From Acidimicrobiia bacterium (lineage in GTDB: Bacteria; Actinomycetota; Acidimicrobiia; IMCC26256; JAOSJM01), in contig JAOSJM010000001.1 in NCBI GenBank assembly GCA_027494165.1, positions 1,434,001 through 1,498,000 on the forward strand: a stretch of DNA of 64,000 nt, in the 5' to 3' direction. The notes under the pieces are model-generated. The model saw only the letters and a list, made by a program, of their open reading frames with translations, searched no databases and was not told the DNA's origin. How positions within the stretch are numbered: position 1 is the stretch's first letter; each line of letters opens with the position of its first letter. The translations under genes were made by a program, and so were the position numbers. Of this stretch, positions 27,628-36,629 are shown one piece after another.

Positions 27628-29097
27628 TCACGACCGGCGCTCCAGCTCCTCGCGGGCGACCACCCGGTCGTCGAACGGCCGGGTCTCGGCCCCGACGGTC
27701 TGGCCCGTCTCGTGCCCCTTGCCGGCGACGAGCACGACGTCGCCGGGCCGGGCATCGGCCAGGGCCGCCGCGATCGCCGCCCTCCGGTCGAGCTCGACGA
27801 CCACGGGGCCGGCGGCGCCCTCGAGACCCACGAGCACCTCGGCGGCGATGGCGGCGGGGTCCTCGGAGCGGGGGTTGTCGGACGTGAGGTAGACGGCGTC
27901 GGCGCCCCGCGCGGCCACGCCGCCCATGAGGGGGCGCTTCTCGCGGTCGCGGTCGCCACCGCAGCCGAACACGAGCAGGACCCGACCCCCGGGCACGAGC
28001 GGCCGCAACGTCGCGAGGACCCGCTCGAGGGCATCGGGCGTGTGCGCGTAGTCGACGAGCACCGGGAAGGGCCGGCCGTTCCCGACGGGCTCGAGCCGGC
28101 CCGCCACGACGATCGGCCGCTGGAGGCCCTCGACGACCGCGTCGAAGGGGAGCCCGCCCGCGAGCGCGACGGCGGCCGCCGCCAGCGAGTTCTCCACGTT
28201 GAACCGGCCCAGGAGGTGGCTGCGCACCGCCGCCCGCCGCCCGCCCCGGTCGTCGACGAGGACGAAGCGGCTCCCCGTCGCGTCGAGGACGAGGTCCTCG
28301 CCGCGGACGTCGGCACCGGGGTCGTCGACGGCGAAGGCGAGGACGTCGAGGCCGGCCCGTGCCGCGCGGCTGGCCAGCCGCCGTCCGTGGGGGTCGTCCA
28401 CGTTGCAGGCCCCTGCCGCGGTCCTCGCCGGGTCGAAGAGCGAGGCCTTGGCCTCGAAGTAGGCGCCGATCGACCCGTGGTAGTCGAGGTGCTCGTGCGA
28501 CAGGTTGGTGAAGCCGACGGCGGCGAACCAGGTGCCGTCCACGCGGTGCTGGTCCAGCGCGTGCGACGACACCTCCATGGCGACCACGCCCGTCCCCTCG
28601 TCGCGCATGCGGGCCAGGAGGGCCTGGAGCTCGGTCGCCTCGGGCGTGGTCCGACCGCCGGGCAGGTCCCGCCCCGCGACGCGGGCGCCGAGGGTCCCGA
28701 TCAGCCCGCATCGCTCCCCCGCCGCCTCGGCGACCGCGGCGAGGAGGTGGGTCGTCGTGGTCTTGCCGTTGGTCCCGGTGATGCCGAGGCACCGGAGCGC
28801 CCGCGACGGATGCCCGTGGAGCCGGGCCGCCGCGGGGCCCAGGGCGCGCCGCACGCTCGCGACGCGCGCCTGGGGGACGTCGAGGTCGAGACGGCGCTCC
28901 ACGAGGAGCGCGACCGCGCCCGCCGCCACCGCCTCGGCGGCGTGGACGTGCCCGTCCGTGACGGCCCCCGGGATGCAGCAGAAGCAGCTCCCCGGGACGA
29001 CCGAGCGGCTGTCGTGGGTGATCGCGGTGACCTCGACGTGGGGGTCCCCGACCATCTCCACCACGTCGACGTCGCCGAGGAGGTCGCGCAGCTGCAC
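27628..29097 (-). CDS. murE: UDP-MurNAc-tripeptide synthetase, meso-diaminopimelate type
   Basis: Adds the third stem-peptide residue. 489 residues, intact. Motifs: ITHDSRSVVPGSCFCCIPG, ITGTNGKTTTTHLLAAV, RTTPEATELQALLARM, MEVSSHALDQHRVDG, NLSHEHLDYHGS, VDYAHTPDALERVL and LTSDNPRSEDP. DNPR is the diaminopimelate-recognition motif, so a meso-DAP wall is expected. ATG 29097 starts nine bases after ftsI. The 112 bases between murE and mraY contain no gene; murF would normally be there. Confidence 0.95.
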   Translation of the reverse strand: MQLRDLLGDVDVVEMVGDPHVEVTAITHDSRSVVPGSCFCCIPGAVTDGHVHAAEAVAAGAVALLVERRLDLDVPQARVASVRRALGPAAARLHGHPSRALRCLGITGTNGKTTTTHLLAAVAEAAGERCGLIGTLGARVAGRDLPGGRTTPEATELQALLARMRDEGTGVVAMEVSSHALDQHRVDGTWFAAVGFTNLSHEHLDYHGSIGAYFEAKASLFDPARTAAGACNVDDPHGRRLASRAARAGLDVLAFAVDDPGADVRGEDLVLDATGSRFVLVDDRGGRRAAVRSHLLGRFNVENSLAAAAVALAGGLPFDAVVEGLQRPIVVAGRLEPVGNGRPFPVLVDYAHTPDALERVLATLRPLVPGGRVLLVFGCGGDRDREKRPLMGGVAARGADAVYLTSDNPRSEDPAAIAAEVLVGLEGAAGPVVVELDRRAAIAAALADARPGDVVLVAGKGHETGQTVGAETRPFDDRVVAREELERRS

Positions 29098-29105
29098 GCG
29101 CCCTC

Positions 29106-31135
29106 CTATCCGGTCGGGGCCGGGTGGCCGGCGGTCTCCCCTGCCCCGCCGGTGGGGGCGCCGGCGTCGGGGGGCATCTGGCGCGCGTCGATCGCCGGGC
29201 TGCGCATCGGCGCGGCTCCCGACGCGGGCTCGCTCGGCGGGACCTTGTCGAGTCGCAGGGCGTACTGCATGATCCGGGCGAAGACGGGAGCGGCGACCTG
29301 CCCCCCGTAGTAGGCGGTCTCGGGCTCGTCGAGCACGACGATGGCGGCGAGCCGCGGGTCGTCGGCCGGCGCGAACCCGGCGAACGAGGCGATGTAGCGG
29401 GGCGGGTCCTGGTCGTAGGGGGCCTTGATCGTCGTCCCGGTCTTCCCGGCCACGCGGTACCCGGGCACGCCGGCGAGCCTCCCGGTACCGTCACGCACGG
29501 CCTCCTCCAGCATGCCCGCGACCGCCTCCGCGGTCTCCGGCGAGACCACCCTCCGCCCGGGCTCGACCGGCTCGCGGGCCCGGCGGCCGTCCGCCCCCAC
29601 GGTCTCCTCCACCAGCCGGGGCGGCCTCGTGACCCCGCCGTTCGCGATGGTCACGAGCACCTCGACCATCTGCATCGGGGTCACGGCGAGGCCCTGGCCC
29701 ATCGGGATGGTGCCCATGCTCGAGCCCGAGTACTGGTCGGGCGTCAGGAGGAGGCCGGCCGCCTCCGCGGGGAACCCGATCCCCGTGGTCCGGCCGAACC
29801 CGAAGGCCCGCAGGTACCCGTCCATGCGGGTCGCGCCGAGGAGCTGGCCGATCTGGATCGCCCCCACGTTCGAGGACTCGCGCAGGATGTCGGACACCGT
29901 CCACCACTGGGGCTCGTGCCGCTCGTGGTCGCGGAACGTCCGGTCGGCGAGGCGCATGGAGTCGGGCACCTCGAACCGGGTCGACGGGGCGACGAGTCCC
30001 TCCTCGATGGCCCCGGCCACGGTGATCACCTTGTTCGTGGAGCCGGGCTCGTAGACGTCGGTGAGCGGGCGGTTCCGGGCGGACGGCGCGGCGGGCCGGG
30101 CCGAGTGCCCCTCGGTGGCCCCGTCGACGGTGGCCATGGCGAGGACGCCTCCCGTGCGCACGTCGACCACGACGGCCATCCCGGCCCGGGCGGCGGTCGC
30201 GGCGACCTCCTCGACCAGCACCCGCTCGACCTCGTACTGGAGCGACTGGTCGACGGTCAGCACCAGGTCCCGACCCCGCTCCGACGGCTGGACCTGGCGG
30301 TCGCCGCTGGGGATCTCGCGCCCCCTCGGGTCCTGCTCGACCACCACCTCGCCGGGCCGGCCGGTGAGCACGTCGTCGTACGCGTACTCGAGACCCCCGA
30401 GACCCTCGTTGTCGGTCCCGACGAAGCCCAGGAGCGGCCCGGCCACCGCCCCGGCCGGGTAGTGGCGCGCCGACTCGGGCACCAAGCCGACCGCCGCGAG
30501 CGTGCCTCCCTCCTGGAGCGCCTCGATCCGGGCGACGGTCTCGTCGTCGACCTTGCGGGCCAGGTACACGAAGGCCTTGTCGCGCTCGGCCAGGCGGGCG
30601 GCGATCACGTCCTCGGGGACACCGAGCACGGGCGCCAGGAGCGCGGCGTCACCGGCCGGGTCCCGCACCAGCCTCGGATCGGCCCAGACCGTCTGCTGGG
30701 GGAGCGACACGGCGAGGTCGTGGCCGTTCCGGTCGAAGATGCTCCCGCGCTCGGCGGCCAGCGGGACCGTGCGGACGCGCTGGCTCAGCCCCATCCGGGC
30801 GTAGCGGTCCCGCCCGATCCCTGGACGGCGACGAGGCGCGCGGCGACCCCGACGAGGAGGATGGCGACGACGGCGAGCAGGGCGACGAGGCGCCGGCGCG
30901 CCGTGCGCACCGCGGGGCCGCCGGACCGGTGGGCGCTCGACGGGCGGGCGCGCGGTGACGGGCGGGCCGGACGGGCGACGCCGCGCCGGGCCGGGCCGGG
31001 CCGGCGGGCCGGGCCGGCCACGGCCCCGCGCGCCGGGCGCCTCGCCGCGGCCCGGCTCGCGGCCCCGGGACGGGCTGCGGAGACGCGCTGGTCTCGGGGA
31101 ACCCGCGCCGGCGGGTGCTCACGGGAGGGTGGCAA
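29106..31135 (-). CDS. ftsI: Septal class B penicillin-binding protein (FtsI/PBP3), one probable frameshift
   Basis: Divisome D,D-transpeptidase. Basic, Ala/Pro-rich cytoplasmic tail, one membrane helix (RLVALLAVVAILLVGVAARL), the dimerisation domain (PLAAERGSIFDRNG, TNEGLGGLE-like DNEGLGGLEYAYDD), then the transpeptidase domain with STNK (in EPGSTNKVITVAG), SSN and KTGT motifs. One G near 30822 restores VQGIGRDRYARMGLSQRV; repaired length about 676 residues. TTG 31135 with GGAGGTGA 12 bases upstream is my start; the basic tail makes it uncertain. A Pro/Gly-rich stretch closes the C-terminus. Confidence 0.9.
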
Positions 31136-31144
31136 GGTGCGGCT

Positions 31145-31660
31145 TCACCTCCCCCAGGTCTCCGCCAGGGTCGAGGCGGTCGCCGTGACCGGGTCCGGCG
31201 GTGCGTCGCCGGGCGTCGCCGGGACCTGCAGGTAGCGCGTCTCGGCCGGCTGCACCATCCCGAGCCGCTCCCGGGCCACCGAGACGATCCGCTCGGGCGC
31301 GGCGGCCTCCGCCACCTCGAGGCGCAGCCGTTCGTAGCGCCGCTGCTCGAGGGTCGTGGCCTCCTGGACCCGCTCCAGCTCGACCTGCGTCTCGGCGAGC
31401 TCGACGTGGAACGCCACCATCAGGAACAGCGAGCCCGCCGACACGAGCGCCGCCAGCCACACCAGGCGCCGGAACCGGCGCCGGCGGAGGTGGGCCCGGC
31501 CGTCGACGAGCTGCAGCCGGGGACGGGCCGGGGGGTCCGGGCGCCGCGGAGCGGGCGGCCGGTGGTTCGTGGAGCGCCGGACCGGGGTCGTCCCGGCCGC
31601 GCGGCGGGCCATCGAGGTGGTCCGCCGCTGCACGGCCACCGGGGCCCGCGGCGGGCTCAT
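31145..31660 (-). CDS. ftsL: FtsL-like division protein (septum formation initiator type)
   Basis: Small bitopic divisome protein of 171 residues. Basic Arg/Pro-rich cytoplasmic region, one membrane segment (LVWLAALVSAGSLFLMVAFHV, about residues 66-86), then a leucine-zipper-like coiled coil (ETQVELERVQEATTLEQRRYERLRLEVAEA) and ERLGMVQPAETRYLQV, a typical FtsL end. ATG 31660 overlaps the rsmH stop (ATGA). Assignment rests mostly on topology and position between rsmH and ftsI. Confidence 0.85.
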   Translation of the reverse strand: MSPPRAPVAVQRRTTSMARRAAGTTPVRRSTNHRPPAPRRPDPPARPRLQLVDGRAHLRRRRFRRLVWLAALVSAGSLFLMVAFHVELAETQVELERVQEATTLEQRRYERLRLEVAEAAAPERIVSVARERLGMVQPAETRYLQVPATPGDAPPDPVTATASTLAETWGR

Positions 31661-32621
31661 GGCCGGGAAAGGCGCTCGGCCGCGCGCAGGCGTGCGCTCT
31701 CGGCCCGCGGGTTGGCCGCGACCTCCTCGGCCCGGGGACGGACGGGTCTGCGGGTGAGGAGGCGGACGAGGGGCTCGCGCTCGGGCCGGGGGAGCTCCCG
31801 GGGACGGGCGGACCCGCGAACCGCCCCGACCACTCGTCGAAGCGGCGCTTGACGAGCCGGTCCTCGAGGGAGTGGTACGCGAGGACGAGCACGCGCCCGC
31901 CGGGGGCCAGGAGGTGCACCGACTCGTCGAGCCCGTCGGCGAGGTTCGGGAGCTCGCGGTTCACCTCCATGCGGAGAGCCTGGAAGGTCCGGCGGGCCGG
32001 GTGCCCACCCCGCCGGCGGAACCGGGCCGGGATCGCCTCCTTCACCACCTCGACGAGCTCCTGGGTGGTGTGGAGGGGCCGCCTGGCGACGATGCGCCGG
32101 GCGATCGACCGGGCGAAGCGCTCCTCGCCGTACCGCGCGATGACGGCGGCGAGCTGCTCCTCGGGGTAGTCGTTGACGACGTGCGCCGCGGTGAGCTCCT
32201 GGGCGCTGTCCATTCGCATGTCGAGGGGGGCGTCGAAGCGGTAGGAGAACCCGCGCTCGGGCCGGTCCAGCTGCGGGCTGCTCACGCCCAGGTCGAACAG
32301 GATTCCCACGATGCTCCCCTCGCTGTGTTCCCGGACGATCTCGCCCAGGTGCTCGAACCCCCCCACCACGACGGACGCCCGCTCCCCGAACGGCCCCAGT
32401 GCCTCGCGTGCCGCGTGCACCGCCGAGCGGTCCCGGTCGATGCCCAGGAGCCGGAGGTCGGGCCGGGCCTCGAGGATGCGGCGGGCGTGGCCGCCGCCTC
32501 CGACCGTCGCGTCGACGACGGTCCCCGTCGGCACCGGCGAGAGGAGCTCGACCACCTCCCGGCTCATCACCGGCTCGTGCGCGAACCCGTGCGGAGCGCG
32601 TTCCCCGGATCCCTCGCTCAC
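31657..32621 (-). CDS. rsmH: 16S rRNA (cytosine-1402 N4) methyltransferase, one probable frameshift
   Basis: SAM-dependent methyltransferase (MraW). EPVMSREVVELLSPVPTGTVVDATVGGGGHARRIL (shown in family form: VVDATVGGGGHA is the SAM loop), LGIDRDRSAV, ILFDLGVSSPQLDRPERGFSYR, DMRMDSAQELTA, FQALRMEVNREL and VLAYHSLEDRLVKRRF identify it. The frame breaks at CCCC near 31802; one C restores PRELPRPEREPLVRLLTRRPVRP and the family ending ESARLRAAERL. Repaired length 321 residues. GTG 32621 has GGAGGAG about 11 bases upstream. Confidence 0.94.
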
Positions 32622-32853
32622 CAGCCCGACCGCTCCTCCCCCGTGAACCGAGGCCCGGGCGGGGCACCCCGGGCCGGGCCCCGGGCCCGTCACCAGCCCC
32701 CGGACCACGAGTGCCGTCCGGTTTTCTCCCGAACCGACTCGGTTGGAAGCGGGCGGAGTAGGGGCCTTCAACCGCGGGCCGGGGGGCTGGTGGCGGGCCG
32801 GGGATCCCGGTGCTCGCCTGTCAAGGTCTTCGTGCCGCTGCTGACCGGACTGC

Positions 32854-33279
32854 TCAGATCCCGAAGTCCGGGAGGTCCTCGGTGGCCGCGAGGGAGAGGT
32901 CCCCCTCACGGTCCCGTTCCCGCCACCGGGCGCTGTCCCAGATCTCGATCCGGGAGAAGACCCCGGCGACGACGATGTCGCGCTCCAGGCCGGCGTAGTC
33001 GCGCAGGTGCTGGGGGATGGCGACCCGACCCTGCTTGTCCGGCGTGACCTCGCTGGCGCCGGCGAAGAACGACCGGGCGGCCTGGCGCCGCTGCGCGCTC
33101 AGCTTCGCCTGCTGTCGGACCTCGCTCGCCACCTGCATGAACTCCTCCGGCGTGTACACGAAGAGGCAGCCGTCCCCCTTGGCGACGAAGGCCCCGCCCG
33201 CGAGCTGGTCGCGGAACTTGGCGGGGAGGATGACCCGCCCCTTCGCGTCCAGGGAGTGCTGGAACTCCCCGAGGAACAT
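32854..33279 (-). CDS. mraZ: Transcriptional regulator MraZ
   Basis: AbrB-like DNA-binding protein, first gene of the dcw cluster and, where studied, its repressor. 141 residues with two tandem SpoVT-AbrB repeats: MFLGEFQHSLDAKGRVILPAKFR and ASEVTPDKQGRVAIPQHLRDYAGL. ATG 33279 matches the family start; GAGGGG lies a few bases upstream. Its own promoter region carries GTGG repeats (see 33310-33398). The 232 bases downstream to rsmH hold no gene that I can see. Confidence 0.95.
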   Translation of the reverse strand: MFLGEFQHSLDAKGRVILPAKFRDQLAGGAFVAKGDGCLFVYTPEEFMQVASEVRQQAKLSAQRRQAARSFFAGASEVTPDKQGRVAIPQHLRDYAGLERDIVVAGVFSRIEIWDSARWRERDREGDLSLAATEDLPDFGI

Positions 33280-33309
33280 CTCGACCCCTCGCGCCATCTC
33301 GCATGGGAA

Positions 33310-33398
33310 CCACTCCCCTGCGCACCACTTCGTGCCACCATACGCCTCCACTCCCCACCCGTCAACACCCCTCTCCACCACTTCGCGCCACCGGCCAC
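33310..33398 (-). promoter_or_regulatory. mraZ promoter embedded in a GTGG-repeat array (probable MraZ operator)
   Basis: On the minus strand TTGACG (33365-33360) and TATGGT (33342-33337) are separated by exactly 17 bases, a strong housekeeping promoter 58 bases before the ATG. GTGG occurs eight times on the minus strand (plus-strand CCAC starts at 33310, 33325, 33335, 33348, 33355, 33375, 33388, 33395). A 17-base unit (GGTGGCRCGAAGTGGTG) is present twice. MraZ proteins are known to bind short G-rich direct repeats at this promoter. Confidence 0.75.
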
Positions 33399-33502
33399 GC
33401 TCGTCGTGGGCGCGGGCGTCGGATCGGCGACCGGCGGCAGGAAGGCGCGGCCGACCAGGGGTCGGAACGGGGATGCGCGAGCGCGCGGCCGGCGCCGCGG
33501 CG

Positions 33503-34014
33503 TCAGGCCGTGGCGGCGGCGGGGGCCCCGGGCAGGTAGGGCTCCCAGGACGGGTCAATGGACCCGGCGGCGACGACGAGCCACAGGGCGGCGTGCGGCG
33601 CGATCGGCCGGTGCCGGAGCACGAGGTGGGTCTCCCCGAGGAGGCGGTCCTTCTTGGCGCGTTGCACGCGCGGCACGAGGCCACCACGTTCTCCCACGAG
33701 TGCTCGCCGCCCCGCGATCGCGGTACGACGTGGTCGAGGTTCTCGGCCGGCCCGTTGCAGTACTGGCACCGGTGCCCGTCACGGGCGAAGACAGCCCGCC
33801 GTGAGAGGGGTACCCGTGTGCGGAAGGGCACCCGGACGAAGTGCACGAGCCGGATCACCGACGGGATCGGCATCACGGTCCGCTCGGACCGCAGCTCACC
33901 GCCGTTCCGGCAGACGATCTCCGCCTTCTCCTTGAGGACGAGGACGACCGCCCGCCGTACGGGGACGACGCAGAGCGGCTCGAAGCTGGCGTTGAGCAAC
34001 AGCGCTCTTCCCAA
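33503..34014 (-). CDS. HNH endonuclease family protein, one probable frameshift
   Basis: Chromosomal HNH nuclease of a family common in actinobacteria; role unknown. Starts MGRALLLNASFEPLCVVPV, then RRAVVLVLKEKAEIV, LSRRAVFARDGHRCQYCNGPAENLDH and VVPRSRGGEHSWENVVASCRACN, which carries the zinc Cys pairs and the HNH residues. One missing base near 33660 (restoring CNRAKKDRLLGE) leads to the C-terminus SWEPYLPG. Repaired length 170 residues. It is the gene before the mraZ promoter on the same strand. Confidence 0.82.
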
Positions 34015-34047
34015 CTCCGAGACCTCCTCGCTCAGGCTCGCAGCATG

Positions 34048-34347
34048 TTACCCATCCGGCCCCCGCGTTCCGGCCGGGTCGGGGAGGCGCGACCGCCCCA
34101 GGCTGCGGCACCACTCGAGGTAGACGACGACGTCGCCGGGGTCGGGAGCGCCGGCCGCCCCGTACTGGGTCTCGAGGCGGAAGGCGAGGAAGCCCGGGTC
34201 GGGGACGGGGAGGTGGGGCGGGCACCGCCACCACCCGCGGGGCGCGAGCCGGAAGACCTGGACGACGGCGGTCGCCCACAACCGGGGCCGGGCGAGCACG
34301 AGCGCGAGCACCCGCAGCCAGAAGCCGGGTCCTGGTCCGTCGCGCAC
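34048..34347 (-). CDS. Small conserved actinobacterial protein of unknown function
   Basis: 99 residues from GTG 34347. A hydrophobic-basic N-terminal half (FWLRVLALVLARPRLWATAVV) is followed by APRGWWRCPPHLPVPDPGFLAFRLETQYG and DPGDVVVYLEWCRSLGR. I recognise the RGWW...P.P...RLET.YG...DVV.YL.WCR pattern from conserved actinobacterial hypotheticals but know no function. It is divergent from moxR. An in-frame extension upstream would collide with moxR. Confidence 0.7.
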   Translation of the reverse strand: MRDGPGPGFWLRVLALVLARPRLWATAVVQVFRLAPRGWWRCPPHLPVPDPGFLAFRLETQYGAAGAPDPGDVVVYLEWCRSLGRSRLPDPAGTRGPDG

Positions 34348-34438
34348 GCCCTGGACGGTACCGCGCCGCGGGCCGGTGCCGTCGCGACGCCCGCGCGCCC
34401 TCGGTAGCATTCCGGTTCCGGCGACGGAAGGTGGAGCG

Positions 34439-35413
34439 GTGGTCCAGCAGGCGGCGGCACCGCGCGGCACACGCTTCGAGGAGCTCTTCGGCGCGCTCCT
34501 CGACAACGTCGAGCAGGCGATCCGGGGCAAGCGGGACGTGGTGCGCCTGGCCCTCGTCTGCCTCCTGTCCGAGGGCCACCTCCTCATCGAGGACGTCCCG
34601 GGTGTGGGCAAGACGTCGCTGGCCAAGGCCATCGCCCGCTCCATCGGCGGGACGTGGCGGCGCATCCAGTTCACGCCGGACCTCCTGCCCTCCGACGTCA
34701 CCGGGGTCTCGGTGTGGAACCGGGCCCGGGGCGAGTTCGAGTTCCGTCCCGGCGGCGTGTTCGCCCACGTCGTCCTGGCCGACGAGATCAACCGGGCCTC
34801 ACCCAAGACCCAGTCGGCCCTCCTCGAGTCCATGGAGGAGCGCCAGGTCACCGTCGACGCCCACACCTACCGGCTGTCCCGCCCCTTCATGGTGATCGCC
34901 ACCCAGAACCCGATCGAGCTCGAGGGGACCTATCCCCTGCCCGAGGCCCAGCTCGACCGGTTCCTCATGCGGGTCCGCATGGGGTATCCGGACCGCGACG
35001 CCGAGATGGCCATCCTCGACGACCAGGGGGACCACCTGCCGGTGGAGGACCTCGAGCCGGTGGCCGACGCGGCCGCGGTGGCCGAGGCGGCGTCCCGGGT
35101 CACCGGGGTCCACGTCGCCCCGGCCCTCAAGGGCTACATCGTCGACCTCTGCGAGACCACCCGGCGCCACCCGGAGCTGGCCCTCGGCGCCAGCCCTCGG
35201 GGCTCGCTGGCCCTCCAGCGGTCGGCCCGGGCACTGGCCGCCAGCTCCGGTCGCGACTACGTGACGCCCGACGACGTGAAGGAGCTCGCCCCGGCGGTGC
35301 TCGAGCATCGCATGATCCTCACCGCCGAGGCCCAGCTCCGCGGGGCCACGACCGGCGACGTCGTGCGAGCCGTGCTGGCCACGGTCCCGGTGCCGGGCTC
35401 CACGGGGGCCTGA
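34439..35413 (+). CDS. MoxR-type AAA+ ATPase
   Basis: Chaperone-like ATPase, usually partnered with DUF58 and von Willebrand or transglutaminase proteins in assembling or activating cell-envelope enzymes. 324 residues: Walker A EDVPGVGKTSLAKAIA, Walker B and following VVLADEINRASPKTQSALLESMEERQV, sensor ATQNPIELEGTYPLPEAQLDRF, lid domain with GASPRGSLALQRSARALA. GTG 34439 has GGAAGGTGG seven bases upstream, and TAGCAT at 34405-34410 is a likely -10. First gene of a three-gene operon. Confidence 0.92.
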   Translation: MVQQAAAPRGTRFEELFGALLDNVEQAIRGKRDVVRLALVCLLSEGHLLIEDVPGVGKTSLAKAIARSIGGTWRRIQFTPDLLPSDVTGVSVWNRARGEFEFRPGGVFAHVVLADEINRASPKTQSALLESMEERQVTVDAHTYRLSRPFMVIATQNPIELEGTYPLPEAQLDRFLMRVRMGYPDRDAEMAILDDQGDHLPVEDLEPVADAAAVAEAASRVTGVHVAPALKGYIVDLCETTRRHPELALGASPRGSLALQRSARALAASSGRDYVTPDDVKELAPAVLEHRMILTAEAQLRGATTGDVVRAVLATVPVPGSTGA

Positions 35414-35420
35414 CCGCACC

Positions 35421-36629
35421 GTGCCGGCCGCCGGCGACCCGCCCACCAGGCGCTCGGGCCTCTCCCGGCGGGGGTGGTCCCTCCTGGGCGCCACGTTCGG
35501 CCTCGTGGTGGCCGGCCGGCTCCTCGGCGTCGTCGAGCTCGCCGTCCTGGCGGTGGCCGCCGGCGCGCTCCTGGTCCTCGCGGCGCTGTGGGCCGGCACC
35601 CGCCGGACCGACGTCGAGGCGTCCCGGCGCCTGCACCCCCGACGCCTGCAGGTGGGCACCGATGGGCGCGTCGACCTCACGGTCGCCAACCGCGGCCGGC
35701 GGTCCAGCCCGGTGCTGGGGGCCGTGGACCTGTTCGACGAGGGCCGGCGGGCCGTCCGCCTCCTCGTTCCGCCCCTGGCGCCCGGGACCGAGGGGCACGC
35801 GGCGTACCGGCTCCCCACGGCGCGCCGGGGCCGCTACCGCATCGGCCCGCTCACCCTCTCGGCCGGTGACCCGTTCGGGCTGGTCCGGCGGGTGTGGACC
35901 GCGGCGCCCGCCGAGGTCGTCCTGGTCCACCCCGGGTCCACCCCGTCCTCCCGCCCCCGAGGCCCCCGGTCCGGCCTGGCCGGCGAGCAGCGGAGGCGGG
36001 CGCGCGGCTACGACGACGAGGAGTTCCTGACCCTGCGCGAGTACGAGGTGGGGGACGATCTCCGCCGGGTCCACTGGCGGTCCACGGCCAGGACCGGGGA
36101 CCTGATGATCCGCCAGCACGAGACCCGGGGCCGCTCCCGGACCACCGTGCTCCTCGACACCCGGGCGGCGGCCCACGACCCGGGCTCGTTCGAGCGGGCG
36201 GTCGAGGCCACGGCCTCCGTCGCCGTCGCCGCCGGCCGGAGCCGGCGGTTGGAGGTCCTCACCAGCGCCGGGACCGTCCTCGCCGGTCCGATCGGGCACG
36301 TGACGCCCGTCCTGGACCACCTCGCCACGGTCGAGACCGGCGACCACGACGGCCTCCTCCCCGGGCCGGGGCCCGATCACCCGGCCGGCGGCACGCTCGT
36401 CGTCGTGACCGGTCGGCCCACCCCCGACGACGGGGCCGTCCTCGCGGGCCTCGCGAGCCGGACCCTGCTCCTGCTCGTGACGACCGGCGCGCCCGCGCCC
36501 GAGGTGGCCGTCCCGGGGACCCTCCGGGTCGACGCCTCGTCGGCGCCCTTCCCGGACGCCTGGAACCACGCCCTGAGCCGATGGAGAACCGCCGCCTCCT
36601 CGCCCCCACCCTCGCCCTCGCGGGCCTGA
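35421..36629 (+). CDS. DUF58 family membrane-anchored protein
   Basis: 402 residues from GTG 35421. Two N-terminal hydrophobic stretches (LLGATFGLVVAGRLLGVVEL and AVLAVAAGALLVLAALWAG), a beta-rich extracytoplasmic or cytoplasmic domain, then the DUF58 signature EEFLTLREYEVGDDLRRVHWRSTARTG and a vWA-like end (TVLLDTRAA). Partner of the MoxR ATPase eight bases upstream. The last 49 bases overlap the start of the transglutaminase gene, implying coupled expression. Biochemical role unknown. Confidence 0.87.
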   Translation: MPAAGDPPTRRSGLSRRGWSLLGATFGLVVAGRLLGVVELAVLAVAAGALLVLAALWAGTRRTDVEASRRLHPRRLQVGTDGRVDLTVANRGRRSSPVLGAVDLFDEGRRAVRLLVPPLAPGTEGHAAYRLPTARRGRYRIGPLTLSAGDPFGLVRRVWTAAPAEVVLVHPGSTPSSRPRGPRSGLAGEQRRRARGYDDEEFLTLREYEVGDDLRRVHWRSTARTGDLMIRQHETRGRSRTTVLLDTRAAAHDPGSFERAVEATASVAVAAGRSRRLEVLTSAGTVLAGPIGHVTPVLDHLATVETGDHDGLLPGPGPDHPAGGTLVVVTGRPTPDDGAVLAGLASRTLLLLVTTGAPAPEVAVPGTLRVDASSAPFPDAWNHALSRWRTAASSPPPSPSRA

